From the NCBI GenBank assembly GCA_029936315.1, contig JAPYTD010000005.1, forward strand, positions 56,074 to 93,404: a DNA stretch of 37,331 nucleotides. The letters are read 5' to 3'. The position numbers and the translations under genes were made by a program. Shown here one piece after another: positions 23,344-31,548 of this stretch; the stretch's first letter is position 1, and every line of letters starts with the position of its first letter. Below the pieces are notes generated by a model. The model saw only the letters and a list, made by a program, of their open reading frames with translations, made no database searches and was not told where the DNA came from. This DNA is from Planctomycetota bacterium. Its GTDB lineage: Bacteria; Planctomycetota; UBA1135; UBA2386.

Positions 23344-24221
23344 GGAGCAATCACCTCATCCTCAACGGAGTTGGAACGGTTAGCGTCTCCCTTCCTGCCA
23401 GCAACGCCATCCGGCGCCCCCCGCAGCAGGGATCTGTCACACAGGTTCTTGTCACACAGTGGAGCGAGTGCCCGCAGTTTGGCCATGAGATTCGCGAAGA
23501 TCGCCGGCGTCAGGGCCTGCTGACCGTCGCATTTGGCGAGTTCGGGCTGGGCATGCACCTCGATCAGCAAACCATCAGCGCCCGCCACCATCGCGGCCGC
23601 AGCCATCGACGGCACGTAGCGGGCATCGCCGGTGCCGTGGCTCGGGTCGACGATGATCGGCAGCTGGGTTCGCTCCCGCAGCACCGGTATGGCGGCCAGA
23701 TCCAGCACGTAGCGGGTCGACGGGTCGAAGCCACGCACACCGCGCTCGCACAGCACAACGTTCGAATTGCCTTCGTTGAGGATGTAATCGGCGGCGTGCA
23801 ACAGTTCGTCGATCGTGGCCGCGGCACCGCGCTTCAACAGCACGGGTTTCGGTTGCCGCCCGACCTCCCTGAGCAGCGGGAAGTTCTGCATGTTGCGCGA
23901 GCCCACCTGGAGCATTCCAGCGCTCTCGGCGACCAAGCCAACATCCCGCGGGTCCATGACCTCGGTGACGACCGGCAGTCCGGTACGGTGCGACGCTTCG
24001 GCCAGCAACTGCAAGCCTTCGGCGCCCAACCCCTGAAAGGACATGGGCGAAGTGCGCGGCTTGAAGGCTCCCCCCCGGAGCATGGTCGCACCGCTCTTGG
24101 CGACGGCGTCCGCCGCGGCGAAAAGCAGTTCGCGGGATTCGACGGCGCATGGTCCTGCCATGACGACGAAGTGGTCGCCGCCTATGTGCAGATCGGAGCC
24201 GATCGAGAACGTCGCGCGCAA
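23340..24221 (-). CDS. aroF: 3-deoxy-7-phosphoheptulonate (DAHP) synthase, type I beta
   Basis: Condenses PEP and erythrose 4-phosphate in the first step of the shikimate pathway. AGPCAVES (22-29), [12 protein letters not shown] (48-59), [25 protein letters not shown] and VDPSHGTGD are the conserved TIM-barrel ligands of the I-beta/KDO8P-synthase group. No N- or C-terminal ACT or chorismate-mutase domain is attached, so allosteric control is not visible. After the barrel (about residue 245) a tail of ~45 residues ([16 protein letters not shown] and on) shows no family similarity and runs into the tpiA start. The frame opens with TTG at 24221 without a Shine-Dalgarno. KDO-8-P synthase is the closest alternative, but the motif set fits DAHP synthase better. 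Confidence 0.9.
   Translation of the reverse strand: MRATFSIGSDLHIGGDHFVVMAGPCAVESRELLFAAADAVAKSGATMLRGGAFKPRTSPMSFQGLGAEGLQLLAEASHRTGLPVVTEVMDPRDVGLVAESAGMLQVGSRNMQNFPLLREVGRQPKPVLLKRGAAATIDELLHAADYILNEGNSNVVLCERGVRGFDPSTRYVLDLAAIPVLRERTQLPIIVDPSHGTGDARYVPSMAAAAMVAGADGLLIEVHAQPELAKCDGQQALTPAIFANLMAKLRALAPLCDKNLCDRSLLRGAPDGVAGRKGDANRSNSVEDEVIAP
23353..23357 (-). promoter_or_regulatory. Ribosome binding site that fixes the tpiA GTG start
   Basis: GAGGT within the end of the preceding gene, 9 nt before the GTG at 23343. It supports translational coupling and this non-ATG start. Confidence 0.6.
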
Positions 24222-24666
24222 TGGGTTAGGTCAGGGCCGTAGAAGGGCCGGAAGACAGTAGGGCTCAGGCCCTTGAGGGTCAACGTCGGCAAACCACCCC
24301 CGAGTTACAATTCGCCTTTCGAAATCTGGTCGCACCGGCCGGCAGACGTGCCTGGGCGGTGCGGGACAACGTGTCGCGCTCGCACCCCCAGGAACAAGGC
24401 CTGCTTCCAGTAGGCTCTCAAGGCCCAGAGTCGATCGAACCGGGTGCGAAGAATTGGATCGGCTGATGGCATGGTGACTTCGGGGCAAACTGGCGGCGAC
24501 TGCTGGGCTTCGCTCTGGCCCTGATCGCCGCAAGGACCGCCACCACGCCCCCCCCTGACCCGAAGCTGGCACCGGTCTGACTGCCGAGCGGGATTGGTAT
24601 CGCAGGGCCGGCTCGAATACCACCTGGAGCGCCAGCCCGCGAGCCAACCATTAGCTGATCGGCCGC
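24222..24666. other. 445-bp region without a recognisable gene
   Basis: This lies between the start of the DAHP synthase gene and the stop of the flavoprotein gene. Frames on both strands stay open for stretches (for example minus 24231-24647) but show no domain, signal or family similarity, and their composition looks like unselected high-GC sequence. A run such as WRRLLGFALALIAARTATTP on the plus strand lacks a start. It may be a decayed gene; I cannot name one. Confidence 0.5.
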
Positions 24667-26058
24667 CTATTCGGGCGCCGTCAAGATCGTCTCACTGCTC
24701 ACCGGTTTCAGCGGCACCTGCACAACCGGAAGGTCCATCGTGCACGCCGTGTTGTCGGTCGCCATCGCCTGCAACGACGGCCCGCAGATGCGCGCCTGGC
24801 ATGGCCCCATGCCGGCGCGACAGCCGACTTTGATTGCCCGCATCGACTCGCCGTGCAGCGCCGCCGCCTGCCCAGCAGCAAGCTTGGTAATGTCTTCACA
24901 ACGACAGACGATCGTGTCGGGCCGCGCCAATTCGTGCAGACCAGGCAGTGGTGCAAAGGCGCGCAGCATCGAGTCGGCAGCTCGCCGTTCCGAACGTGCA
25001 CGAGCGACAACAGCTGGGTCGATCGCAGCGCCGCCCTCTTCTCGCAGAATCGAAGCCGCAGCAAGCTCGCCTTCGGCGCTCGCGACTTCGGCGCCACCGA
25101 TGCCGCAAATCTCGCCAACCGCGAACACCGTCGCAACGGCCGTGCGCTGTTCGGCATCGACGACGAGGTAATGGCCCCCACGGGTCGCCGCAAACTGCGA
25201 CGCGACTCCGAGCCGCAGACCAATTTCGATTGACGGCACGAGGCCAAAGCCGGCGCCAACCACATCGCACTCGATCGTGCGTTCGGTGCCCCTGCGCGGT
25301 CTGCCACTGCGATCAACCTTGCCGATGATGGCCCGCTGCACGCGGCCGTCGCCTTCGCACGCGAACACCGTCCACCCCCACTGCAACTTGACGCGCGCCC
25401 GCGACAACTGCTTGAGGTACCAGAACGCTTCGCGACGCCGCGCGGCATGCAACGCAACCGCGGGCAACGCGCGCAGCGCCTGCCAACGCGAACTGGCTTC
25501 CAGCGCGGCGACGACCTCGACACCCGCACCGAGCAGCGACGTCACCGTCGGCAGCAGCAACGGCCCCGAGCCAACAACCAGCGCGCGTTTGCCCGGAACG
25601 ACACCGAAACCGCGTATCATGACCTGCAACGCGCCGGCGGTCATGACCCCGGGCAGCGTCCAACCGGGAAACGGAATGCAACGATCGTAGGCACCGGGAG
25701 CCAACACCATGTGGCGGCAACGCAGTAGCCGCGAAGCGCCCTCGTGCTCGAACCACAGACGACCTGGCTGTGCGTCCCAGACCGTCGCGCCGTGGATCAG
25801 TTCCACGTTGCGCTCGGTCTGCTTCTCGAAGGACTTGATCAGTTCGTGGCCTTGGTCGTGGCTCGGTGGCTCGGCCATGAGCCCGTGACCATTCGTTCCG
25901 TTCGGCAATTGGCGGTAGATCTGGCCACCGGCGCGCTGGCCTTCGTCGAGCACGACGACCCGCAAACCTGCTGCCGCAAGCTTCGTCGCCGCGGCCATGC
26001 CGCCGGGCCCGGCACCGACGACGCCAACGTCGGCCTCGATCGTGCGGTCGTCACTCAC
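24667..26058 (-). CDS. FAD/NAD(P)-type oxidoreductase subunit with C-terminal [2Fe-2S] cluster (HcnB / OoxA / D-hydroxyproline dehydrogenase alpha type)
   Basis: The large subunit of a three-part membrane-linked amino-acid or imino-acid dehydrogenase. DVGVVGAGPGG (G15, G17, G20) binds FAD, and a second Rossmann motif RALVVGSGPLLLPTVTSLLG lies in the middle. The C-terminal BFD-like part has Cys385/Cys387 (TIVCRCEDIT), Cys413, Cys420 and Cys425 (GCRAGMGPCQARIC). Relatives are HcnB of glycine-oxidising cyanide synthase, opine oxidase OoxA and the D-hydroxyproline dehydrogenase subunit; the substrate cannot be read from sequence. I chose GTG 26058 because GGAGG lies 6 nt upstream and the stop of the small ferredoxin gene overlaps it (GTGA). 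The frame is open further upstream but would run through that gene. It is 463 residues long. Confidence 0.85.
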   Translation of the reverse strand: MSDDRTIEADVGVVGAGPGGMAAATKLAAAGLRVVVLDEGQRAGGQIYRQLPNGTNGHGLMAEPPSHDQGHELIKSFEKQTERNVELIHGATVWDAQPGRLWFEHEGASRLLRCRHMVLAPGAYDRCIPFPGWTLPGVMTAGALQVMIRGFGVVPGKRALVVGSGPLLLPTVTSLLGAGVEVVAALEASSRWQALRALPAVALHAARRREAFWYLKQLSRARVKLQWGWTVFACEGDGRVQRAIIGKVDRSGRPRRGTERTIECDVVGAGFGLVPSIEIGLRLGVASQFAATRGGHYLVVDAEQRTAVATVFAVGEICGIGGAEVASAEGELAAASILREEGGAAIDPAVVARARSERRAADSMLRAFAPLPGLHELARPDTIVCRCEDITKLAAGQAAALHGESMRAIKVGCRAGMGPCQARICGPSLQAMATDNTACTMDLPVVQVPLKPVSSETILTAPE

Positions 26059-26336
26059 AGCTTGCCTCCGCGTTGCACCTTCATGCCGGATCGCACCATC
26101 GTCGTGCAGGAACGAACCGTCGCGCCGTCGACGACCACCAGGCACTCGTAGCAGATGCCCATGTTGCAGAGCACGCCGCGAGGCTCACCAACGCTGCTGC
26201 TGTTGCGCAGAGCTTGCTGGCCAACCGCCCACAACGCCATCGCGATCGAGTCGCCGGCCCACGCCGAAACCTGCTCCCCGTCGAACGTGAACTCGACGAG
26301 TTCGCGTTCGCCCAAACCGGCAATGCGGCCACTCAT
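26055..26336 (-). CDS. Small [2Fe-2S] ferredoxin-like subunit (HcnA type)
   Basis: A 93-residue protein. Cys57, Cys62, Cys65 and Cys77 in GVLCNMGICYECLVVVDG and VRSC give the plant-type [2Fe-2S] pattern of the gamma/A subunits of HcnABC-like enzymes, where it passes electrons between the two flavin subunits. It overlaps its neighbours by 4 nt at both ends (ATGA at 26333-26336, GTGA at 26055-26058), so the three genes are translated as a unit. Confidence 0.88.
   Translation of the reverse strand: MSGRIAGLGERELVEFTFDGEQVSAWAGDSIAMALWAVGQQALRNSSSVGEPRGVLCNMGICYECLVVVDGATVRSCTTMVRSGMKVQRGGKL
26065..26069 (-). promoter_or_regulatory. Ribosome binding site that fixes the flavoprotein GTG start
   Basis: GGAGG lies 6 nt before the GTG at 26058, inside the end of the ferredoxin gene. 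It argues against the longer upstream frame. Confidence 0.65.
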
Positions 26337-27514
26337 GAAACAAACCTCGCCGGCAAATAGGGCGCAACGTTGACCGACGGCGTCATGCCAGCGATCTGCT
26401 GTGCGATCAACAGACCCGTCACCGGCGCCATCGAAATGCCCAAGCCCTCATGGCCAGCAGCGATCCAGAATCCCGGTACCGGATCCCACGGACCAATCAG
26501 CGGGTGGTTGTCGATCGAATAGGGCCGCAGCCCCACCCACGTGCGCACGATTGGCGCCTGCGCGATGCCTGGCACGTAGCGCTGGGCGCGTTGCAATGAA
26601 CGGCGCAGCAGGTCGCGATTGACTTCCTTGTTGCGTCCACGGAACTGCCTCGTGCTGCCGATCAGGCAGCCACCATTGGTCTGCGGCTGCATGTTGACCG
26701 CGTGGCCGCCTGAGTCGGCGTCGGTCTTGGTCGGATCCACGCCGCTGGTGGCGTGCGCAAACCTCAGGTAGCTGATCTCAAGCAACTGCGTGCGGATCGG
26801 CGACACGTGGTGGCCGGTGATCGCGAGGTTGCCGGCGCGCGGATAGATCGGAATGCGCGACTGCCCGAGCATGTCGCCAATGTCCGGCGTCCAGATGCCA
26901 CACGCGTTGACAACGGTCTTGGTCGCGATCACCGAGTGCTCGGTCACGACCGCCGAGATGCCATCGCCATCGCGCTCAATGCCCTTAACAGCACAGTTCG
27001 CACGCACGATCACGTTCGGGTTGCGCGCCTGCGCGCCGCGCAGCATTGCGCCAGCCGCGAGCATCGGCAACACGACCCCATCGCCTGAGTAAAACAGCGC
27101 CCCCGGGATGTCGTCGGCGAGGCCCGGTTCGATCTCACGCACCTGCTTCTGGTCGAGCACGTCGGCCTGGTCGCCATTATCGGCGAACTGCTTGTGGAGG
27201 ACCGGGATCATCTCCTGGTCCTCGTCGGTCTCGGCGAGATACAGGGCCCCGGTCGGGTTGTAGTCGAAGCCGCCCAGATCTTCGTGCAGGCCGCGCCACA
27301 GATCGACGCTGGTCTTGGTCAGCGCGTATTCCTGCGCATTGTCGGGCGTCACCATCAAGTGCCCCATGCACGACGCCGACGTCGCGCCGGCAATCGGGCC
27401 GCGGTCGCATATGACGATGCGCGTCGAGATGCCGAGCAGCTTCGCCAGGTAGTAGGCGACGGAGCTCCCGATGATGCCGCCACCAATGACGACGATGTCC
27501 GCAGTTTCGCTCAT
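26333..27514 (-). CDS. DadA-type FAD-dependent oxidoreductase (HcnC / OoxB / beta subunit type)
   Basis: The catalytic flavin subunit of the three-part dehydrogenase, of the D-amino-acid oxidase (DAO) family. The N-terminal FAD motif is DIVVIGGGIIGSSVAYYL (G11, G13, G16). CDRGPIAGATSASCMGHLMV is the loop that follows the adenine-binding strand, VVNACGIWTP is the middle DAO signature, and the C-terminal VGLRPYSIDNHPLIGP with AAGHEGLGISMAPVTG closes the flavin site. Related beta subunits oxidise glycine, opines, sarcosine-like or D-imino acids. The ATG at 27514 lacks a strong Shine-Dalgarno. It is first in the operon and divergent from the dipeptidase gene across 325 bp. 393 residues. Confidence 0.88.
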   Translation of the reverse strand: MSETADIVVIGGGIIGSSVAYYLAKLLGISTRIVICDRGPIAGATSASCMGHLMVTPDNAQEYALTKTSVDLWRGLHEDLGGFDYNPTGALYLAETDEDQEMIPVLHKQFADNGDQADVLDQKQVREIEPGLADDIPGALFYSGDGVVLPMLAAGAMLRGAQARNPNVIVRANCAVKGIERDGDGISAVVTEHSVIATKTVVNACGIWTPDIGDMLGQSRIPIYPRAGNLAITGHHVSPIRTQLLEISYLRFAHATSGVDPTKTDADSGGHAVNMQPQTNGGCLIGSTRQFRGRNKEVNRDLLRRSLQRAQRYVPGIAQAPIVRTWVGLRPYSIDNHPLIGPWDPVPGFWIAAGHEGLGISMAPVTGLLIAQQIAGMTPSVNVAPYLPARFVS

Positions 27515-27839
27515 GACGTTCGCGGCAACGATGATGCCGCCTAAGCAGCGCGACGCAATGTCGACTACCCCGCCAAGGAAACCTTAGGAGCGAACCCGTG
27601 AGATCGAGCCCCTGCCTGCTTGCGCTGCTTGCAACCCAGATACCCTGCTTGGGCCCAGGGGCTGCGCAACCCGTTAATCGGGCTGCCAGCCGATGGCGAA
27701 CGCAACTGACACACTCGGCTCAAAGTGACCAGGCGCACCCCCGATCGCCGCTCTGTCCAGAAGTAAGGAACAAGTATCCGCCGGCCCGACCAGCCAGCAA
27801 GACTGGCCCACACACGACCCAGCGGCTACTTGTGGGCGC
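27515..27839. other. 325-bp divergent intergenic region with a signal-peptide-like open frame
   Basis: This region must hold the promoters of the oxidoreductase operon and the dipeptidase gene, though I see no convincing -10/-35 pair. On the plus strand AGGAG at 27586-27590 precedes GTG 27598, and the first codons read RSSPCLLALLATQIPCLGPG, a signal-peptide-like run. The frame then loses any secretory or domain character and overlaps the dipeptidase gene, so it is more likely the 5' remnant of a secreted protein than a gene. Confidence 0.35.
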
Positions 27840-29102
27840 ATGCGCCGCAACCCACTGTTCTATCTTGCACCGGTTTCTCTGGCCCTCGCCGCGTGCTCGA
27901 ATCTGCCATCGGATCCGATCGCCTATGCCGATGAAATCCATGCGCGCTGCCTGACACTCGACACGCACAAGGACATCAGCAGCCAACTCGCCCCCGAGCA
28001 GCTACCGAAGGATCCGGACACAGCCAAAACGTATCGCGAGAGGTACGACCCGACGGTGCGCGGCAACCAACAAGTCGACTTCGTCAAGATGCGCGAAGGG
28101 GAATACGACTGCGCATTCTTCATCGTCTACACCTCGCAACGCAAGCTGACTGCCGCCGGTTACCACGGGGCCTACACCGAGGCGAAGAAGAAGTTCACGG
28201 CGATCCATCGCATGTGCCGGCTCTACCCGGAGCACATCGCACTCGCGACCACCGCGGCCGACGTCGAGCGACTGCACAATGAAGGCAAGCTGATCGCGTG
28301 CATTGGCATCGAGAATGGCTATCCGATGGGGCTCGATCTAAAGCGGATCGAGGAGTTTCACGAGAAGGGCGCACGCTACATGGGCATCGCCCACAACGGC
28401 CACACCCAGCTCGGCGATTCGCACACGCCGACGAAGCCGATGCACAATGGGCTCAGTGAACTCGGCGTGAAGGCGGTCGCGGAGATGAACCGCGTCGGCA
28501 TCATGGTCGACGTCTCGCACGCGAGTAAGAACACCATGATGCATGCGCTCAAGGTCAGCTTGGCGCCAGTGATTGCGTCCCACTCGGGGGCGCGCGCCTT
28601 GAACGACCACAGCCGCAACCTCGACGACGACCAACTGCGCGCCATCGCCGACAACAACGGCGTTGTGCAGTGCGTCGCGCTAGCCAGCTTCCTCAAGTCC
28701 AACCCGGAGCACCGCGTCGCGATCGGCGCACTGCGCAAGGATCTCGGCATCGCGCGCGGCACGACCGGCGACCTGTCGTCGGATGAACTGCAGAAGCGCT
28801 TCGCCAAGTTCGCGACGGCTCGCAAGGAAGTCGACGCGAAGTACCCGGGCGCCAACGTCAGTACTTATGTCGACCACATCGAGCACATCATCAAGGTCGC
28901 CGGCATCGACCACGTCGGCATCGGGTCGGACTTCGACGGCGGCGGCGGCATCGCCGGCTGGCGGGACGCGTCGGAAAGCCGCAACGTGACTCGCGAACTT
29001 GTGCGCCGTGGTCACAGCGAAGCAGCCATCCAGAAAATCTGGAGCGGCAACCTGCTGCGCGTCTGGCGCGAAGTGGAAGCGGTCGCAGCCGCCAGCAAGT
29101 AG
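27840..29102 (+). CDS. Membrane dipeptidase (M19 family), lipoprotein
   Basis: A zinc dipeptidase of the renal-dipeptidase family, which cleaves dipeptides and often accepts D-amino acids at the C-terminal position. The N-terminus has a lipobox LAAC with Cys19 (LALAACSN), so it is anchored on the periplasmic side. Metal ligands: His43 and Asp45 in DTHKD, the bridging Glu in GIENG near residue 156, the His in VDVSHAS near 226 and the His in IASHSGAR near 247; GIGSDFDGGGG near 361 is the family's substrate-side Asp motif. Length 420 is normal. The ATG at 27840 has no clear Shine-Dalgarno. It stands alone, divergent from the FAD/Fe-S operon and convergent with the kinase gene 30 nt away. Confidence 0.92.
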   Translation: MRRNPLFYLAPVSLALAACSNLPSDPIAYADEIHARCLTLDTHKDISSQLAPEQLPKDPDTAKTYRERYDPTVRGNQQVDFVKMREGEYDCAFFIVYTSQRKLTAAGYHGAYTEAKKKFTAIHRMCRLYPEHIALATTAADVERLHNEGKLIACIGIENGYPMGLDLKRIEEFHEKGARYMGIAHNGHTQLGDSHTPTKPMHNGLSELGVKAVAEMNRVGIMVDVSHASKNTMMHALKVSLAPVIASHSGARALNDHSRNLDDDQLRAIADNNGVVQCVALASFLKSNPEHRVAIGALRKDLGIARGTTGDLSSDELQKRFAKFATARKEVDAKYPGANVSTYVDHIEHIIKVAGIDHVGIGSDFDGGGGIAGWRDASESRNVTRELVRRGHSEAAIQKIWSGNLLRVWREVEAVAAASK

Positions 29103-29132
29103 GCCTCAGCGGTCGATGCCTGCGAAGCGGAG

Positions 29133-30758
29133 CTAACGCTCGTTGGAGACGGCGAGCAGTTCGGACAAACGGCGGAACTGCAAGGTCATCCAAACAACTC
29201 CAGCAATCCCCAGCAGGATCCCAGCGATTGCCGACGCCACCACCGCGGTGTCGTTGTCGCGAATGTTCTCGCTGATGATTGTGATCGTCAGTCCAATGAC
29301 AATCGCAATCGGCAGGATCCATGCGGTGAACACTGCCAGACCCAAGCCGGCACGGTGGCGTCGGCGCTTGAGTGTCGCGATGCTGGAGAAGCCACAGATC
29401 GGCACCAGAAGTCCTAGGGCTGCAACTCCGAACATCAACGTAGACACCATGGCGATCGTTCGAGTCGGCGGTGGGTCTTGGACAATCTGCGGCATGGGCT
29501 CGGAAAAGAGCACGCCGCTTGTTGCCGCCTCGGCCCTCCGCGCACGCCACTCAGGCACCAAGGCATTCTCAAAGTAGGCATCGAGAATCTCTCCACTCTC
29601 GACAAGAGCCGTATGCTGACGAGCCCACTGATGCGCCTCCTCCAATTGTGTCGCGTGGGCCACCTCTGAAGTCATGTTCTCCATGGCGAGAGTTTTCATG
29701 TAGCCCACCACTCCCCCTGTTGCGATGAACGCCAGTACCACCGTGATCCATGCGACTATGAGTGCACGTGGAACCCGCCCCAACACAACTTGTCTGTCCG
29801 TAGCAGCCGCCGGTGACGACGACTCACGCCGCCCAGACGGCGCATCCTTGGGCGTGGCCGAGCGGCACCGAAGCAATTCACTGCTGACGTCACTCGCCTG
29901 CTGGTAGCGCTCTTCGGGTCGTTGCGCCAAGCTGCGCTGCACGATCGCGTCCAACCCCTTCGGCACACCCTTGCGACGCGAAGGCAGATCAAAGTGCCCA
30001 ATCGGCAACTGCCCCGTCAACATCTCATAGAGCACCACGCCCACGGCATAGATGTCGGCGCGGTGGTCGACATTCTGGCCGTCGCGCCACTGCTCGGGAG
30101 CCATGTATTGTGGTGTGCCAAGCACTTGCGAACTTCGTGTTAGCGCCGGGCCGCTTGCGTTCTCGCCCACTATTCGCGCCAACCCAAAGTCGGCAATGCG
30201 CACTTCGCCGGACAAATCAATCAGCAGGTTCTCAGGCTTGATGTCGCGGTGCACGACGCCGTGGTCGTGAGCGAACTGCAGCGCTTCGCAGATCTGCGGT
30301 GTGACGCGCAGCGCTTCGTCCGGGCTCAGCTCCCCCATGTCCATCAGCTGCCGCAAGTTCATGCCTTCGACAAACTCCGTGACCAGGTAGTAGAGGCCTT
30401 CACGTTCGCCGAAGTCGTGCACGGTCAGGATGCGTGCATGTTTGAGGCCCGCCAGCGCACGAGCCTCGCGCAAAAATCGCTCCTCAAACGAAGGTTCCTT
30501 GGCAAGCTCCGGCGGCAGCACCTTGAGCGCTACGGTGCGGTCGAGCTTGCGTTGCACAACGCGATAGACCGCGCCCATGCCGCCGCGACCAATCAGTTCG
30601 ACGACGTCCAGCTCGGGAAACAGTTCACCGAGTCGCTCTACCGGCGGCGGTTGCCAACCGCTGGATGCGAAGTCGGCATCGCCGCCGGCGATCGCTTCGC
30701 GCAACAGCTTCTTCGGGTCCAGCGGCTTGCCCGCTCCTCGTTCGCTTGGAGAACTCAT
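29133..30758 (-). CDS. Transmembrane Ser/Thr protein kinase, PknB type
   Basis: A 541-residue kinase. The domain (~52-310) has the Gly-loop GRGGMGAVY (57-65), Lys79 in VALKVL, HRDIKPENLL (170-179, catalytic Asp172), the DFG Asp190 and the activation-segment end GTPQYMAPEQW (214-224), so it should be active. A Ser/Ala-rich linker follows, then a membrane helix at about 335-357, an extracytoplasmic part of ~70 residues rich in Glu and Ala, and three further membrane helices to the end. This four-helix C-terminus is unlike the single-helix PASTA kinases and is typical of planctomycete kinases. It lies 55 nt downstream of the sigma-factor gene, probably in the same transcript as the phosphoesterase. 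Confidence 0.9.
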   Translation of the reverse strand: MSSPSERGAGKPLDPKKLLREAIAGGDADFASSGWQPPPVERLGELFPELDVVELIGRGGMGAVYRVVQRKLDRTVALKVLPPELAKEPSFEERFLREARALAGLKHARILTVHDFGEREGLYYLVTEFVEGMNLRQLMDMGELSPDEALRVTPQICEALQFAHDHGVVHRDIKPENLLIDLSGEVRIADFGLARIVGENASGPALTRSSQVLGTPQYMAPEQWRDGQNVDHRADIYAVGVVLYEMLTGQLPIGHFDLPSRRKGVPKGLDAIVQRSLAQRPEERYQQASDVSSELLRCRSATPKDAPSGRRESSSPAAATDRQVVLGRVPRALIVAWITVVLAFIATGGVVGYMKTLAMENMTSEVAHATQLEEAHQWARQHTALVESGEILDAYFENALVPEWRARRAEAATSGVLFSEPMPQIVQDPPPTRTIAMVSTLMFGVAALGLLVPICGFSSIATLKRRRHRAGLGLAVFTAWILPIAIVIGLTITIISENIRDNDTAVVASAIAGILLGIAGVVWMTLQFRRLSELLAVSNER

Positions 30759-30813
30759 GCCCCTTCCCGAAGAAAACGGCCGCAGGGGTTACCGATGAAA
30801 CCTCGATTTCTCA

Positions 30814-31542
30814 TCAAACTCCGCCGAGTGCATGAAATAACTCACGCAACTCTGCCTCAGCATCGGCCGCATCGTCAACGGTGGCCCCCAATTGGCTCAA
30901 CAGCGCCGCCCGAAATCGGCGCCGCAGCCGGTGCGAGGCAACCTTGATCGCGGCTTCCGTGCTGCCCAACTGCGCCGCGATCTCGGCGTAACTCCGGTCC
31001 AATTCCTGACCTTCGAGCGAATCACGCAGCAGCTCAAACTGCTCCGAACGGCCCTTCGCCCGCTCTTCCTTCGCCAGTTGCTGCAGGGCCAACGCCACGG
31101 TCTGCCGCACCCAGGCGCGCAAGTAGGCATTCTCAGGTGTATCGTTGTCCGCAGGCTCCACGCCAAGCAGTGGTTCATCCGCCGAGCACGATTCGTACGC
31201 CGCAATCGGCACGTGCTCACGATCGCCACCGCGTTTCTGCGCCCGCTCGCGATCGCGCACATTGCTGCGGTAGTGGCGCGCGCACGCCAACAAGTAGTTG
31301 CGGAAGCGACCGACCTCCGGATCGCCACCGGCCACATCACCGCGTTAGAGCAGTTCGGCGAACAAGCCCTGGGTCAGGTCGCGGGCGTCGACATCGTTCA
31401 TGCCATCGCGCTGAAAGAACACGAAGACCGGTGGCCAGTACATCGAACACAATTCCGACAACGCCTGCCGCCCCTGTTCGTCCTGACCGCGTGCGCGTTG
31501 CACGAGGCTCCATCGAGTCGGTGCGAAGCGTGACCCAGTCAT
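30814..31542 (-). pseudogene. ECF-like sigma-70 factor (planctomycete type) interrupted by an in-frame stop
   Basis: Both parts of an ECF-type sigma factor are in the same frame. Codons 1-65 (31542-31348) cover region 2: TRWSLVQRARGQDEQGRQAL, YWPPVFVFFQRDG and DARDLTQGLFAELL. After the TAA at 31347-31345 the frame continues RGDVAGGDPEVGRFRNYLLA and on to region 4, YAEIAAQLGSTEAAIKVASH, then RLRRRFRAALL. Homologues read L-L-E-R there, so a single GAA to TAA change would explain the stop. A GTG 9 nt after the stop (31335) could restart translation, but that product would lack region 2 and could not bind a -10 element normally. The gene starts 6 nt after the phosphoesterase stop and is followed by the kinase. 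It could be a sequencing error. Confidence 0.75.
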
Positions 31543-31548
31543 CGATCG

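Noticed and set aside
24667..27514. Firm call of hydrogen cyanide synthase HcnABC
   Set aside because: The subunit layout is shared with opine oxidases and D-hydroxyproline dehydrogenases, and no substrate-specific residue can be read from sequence alone.
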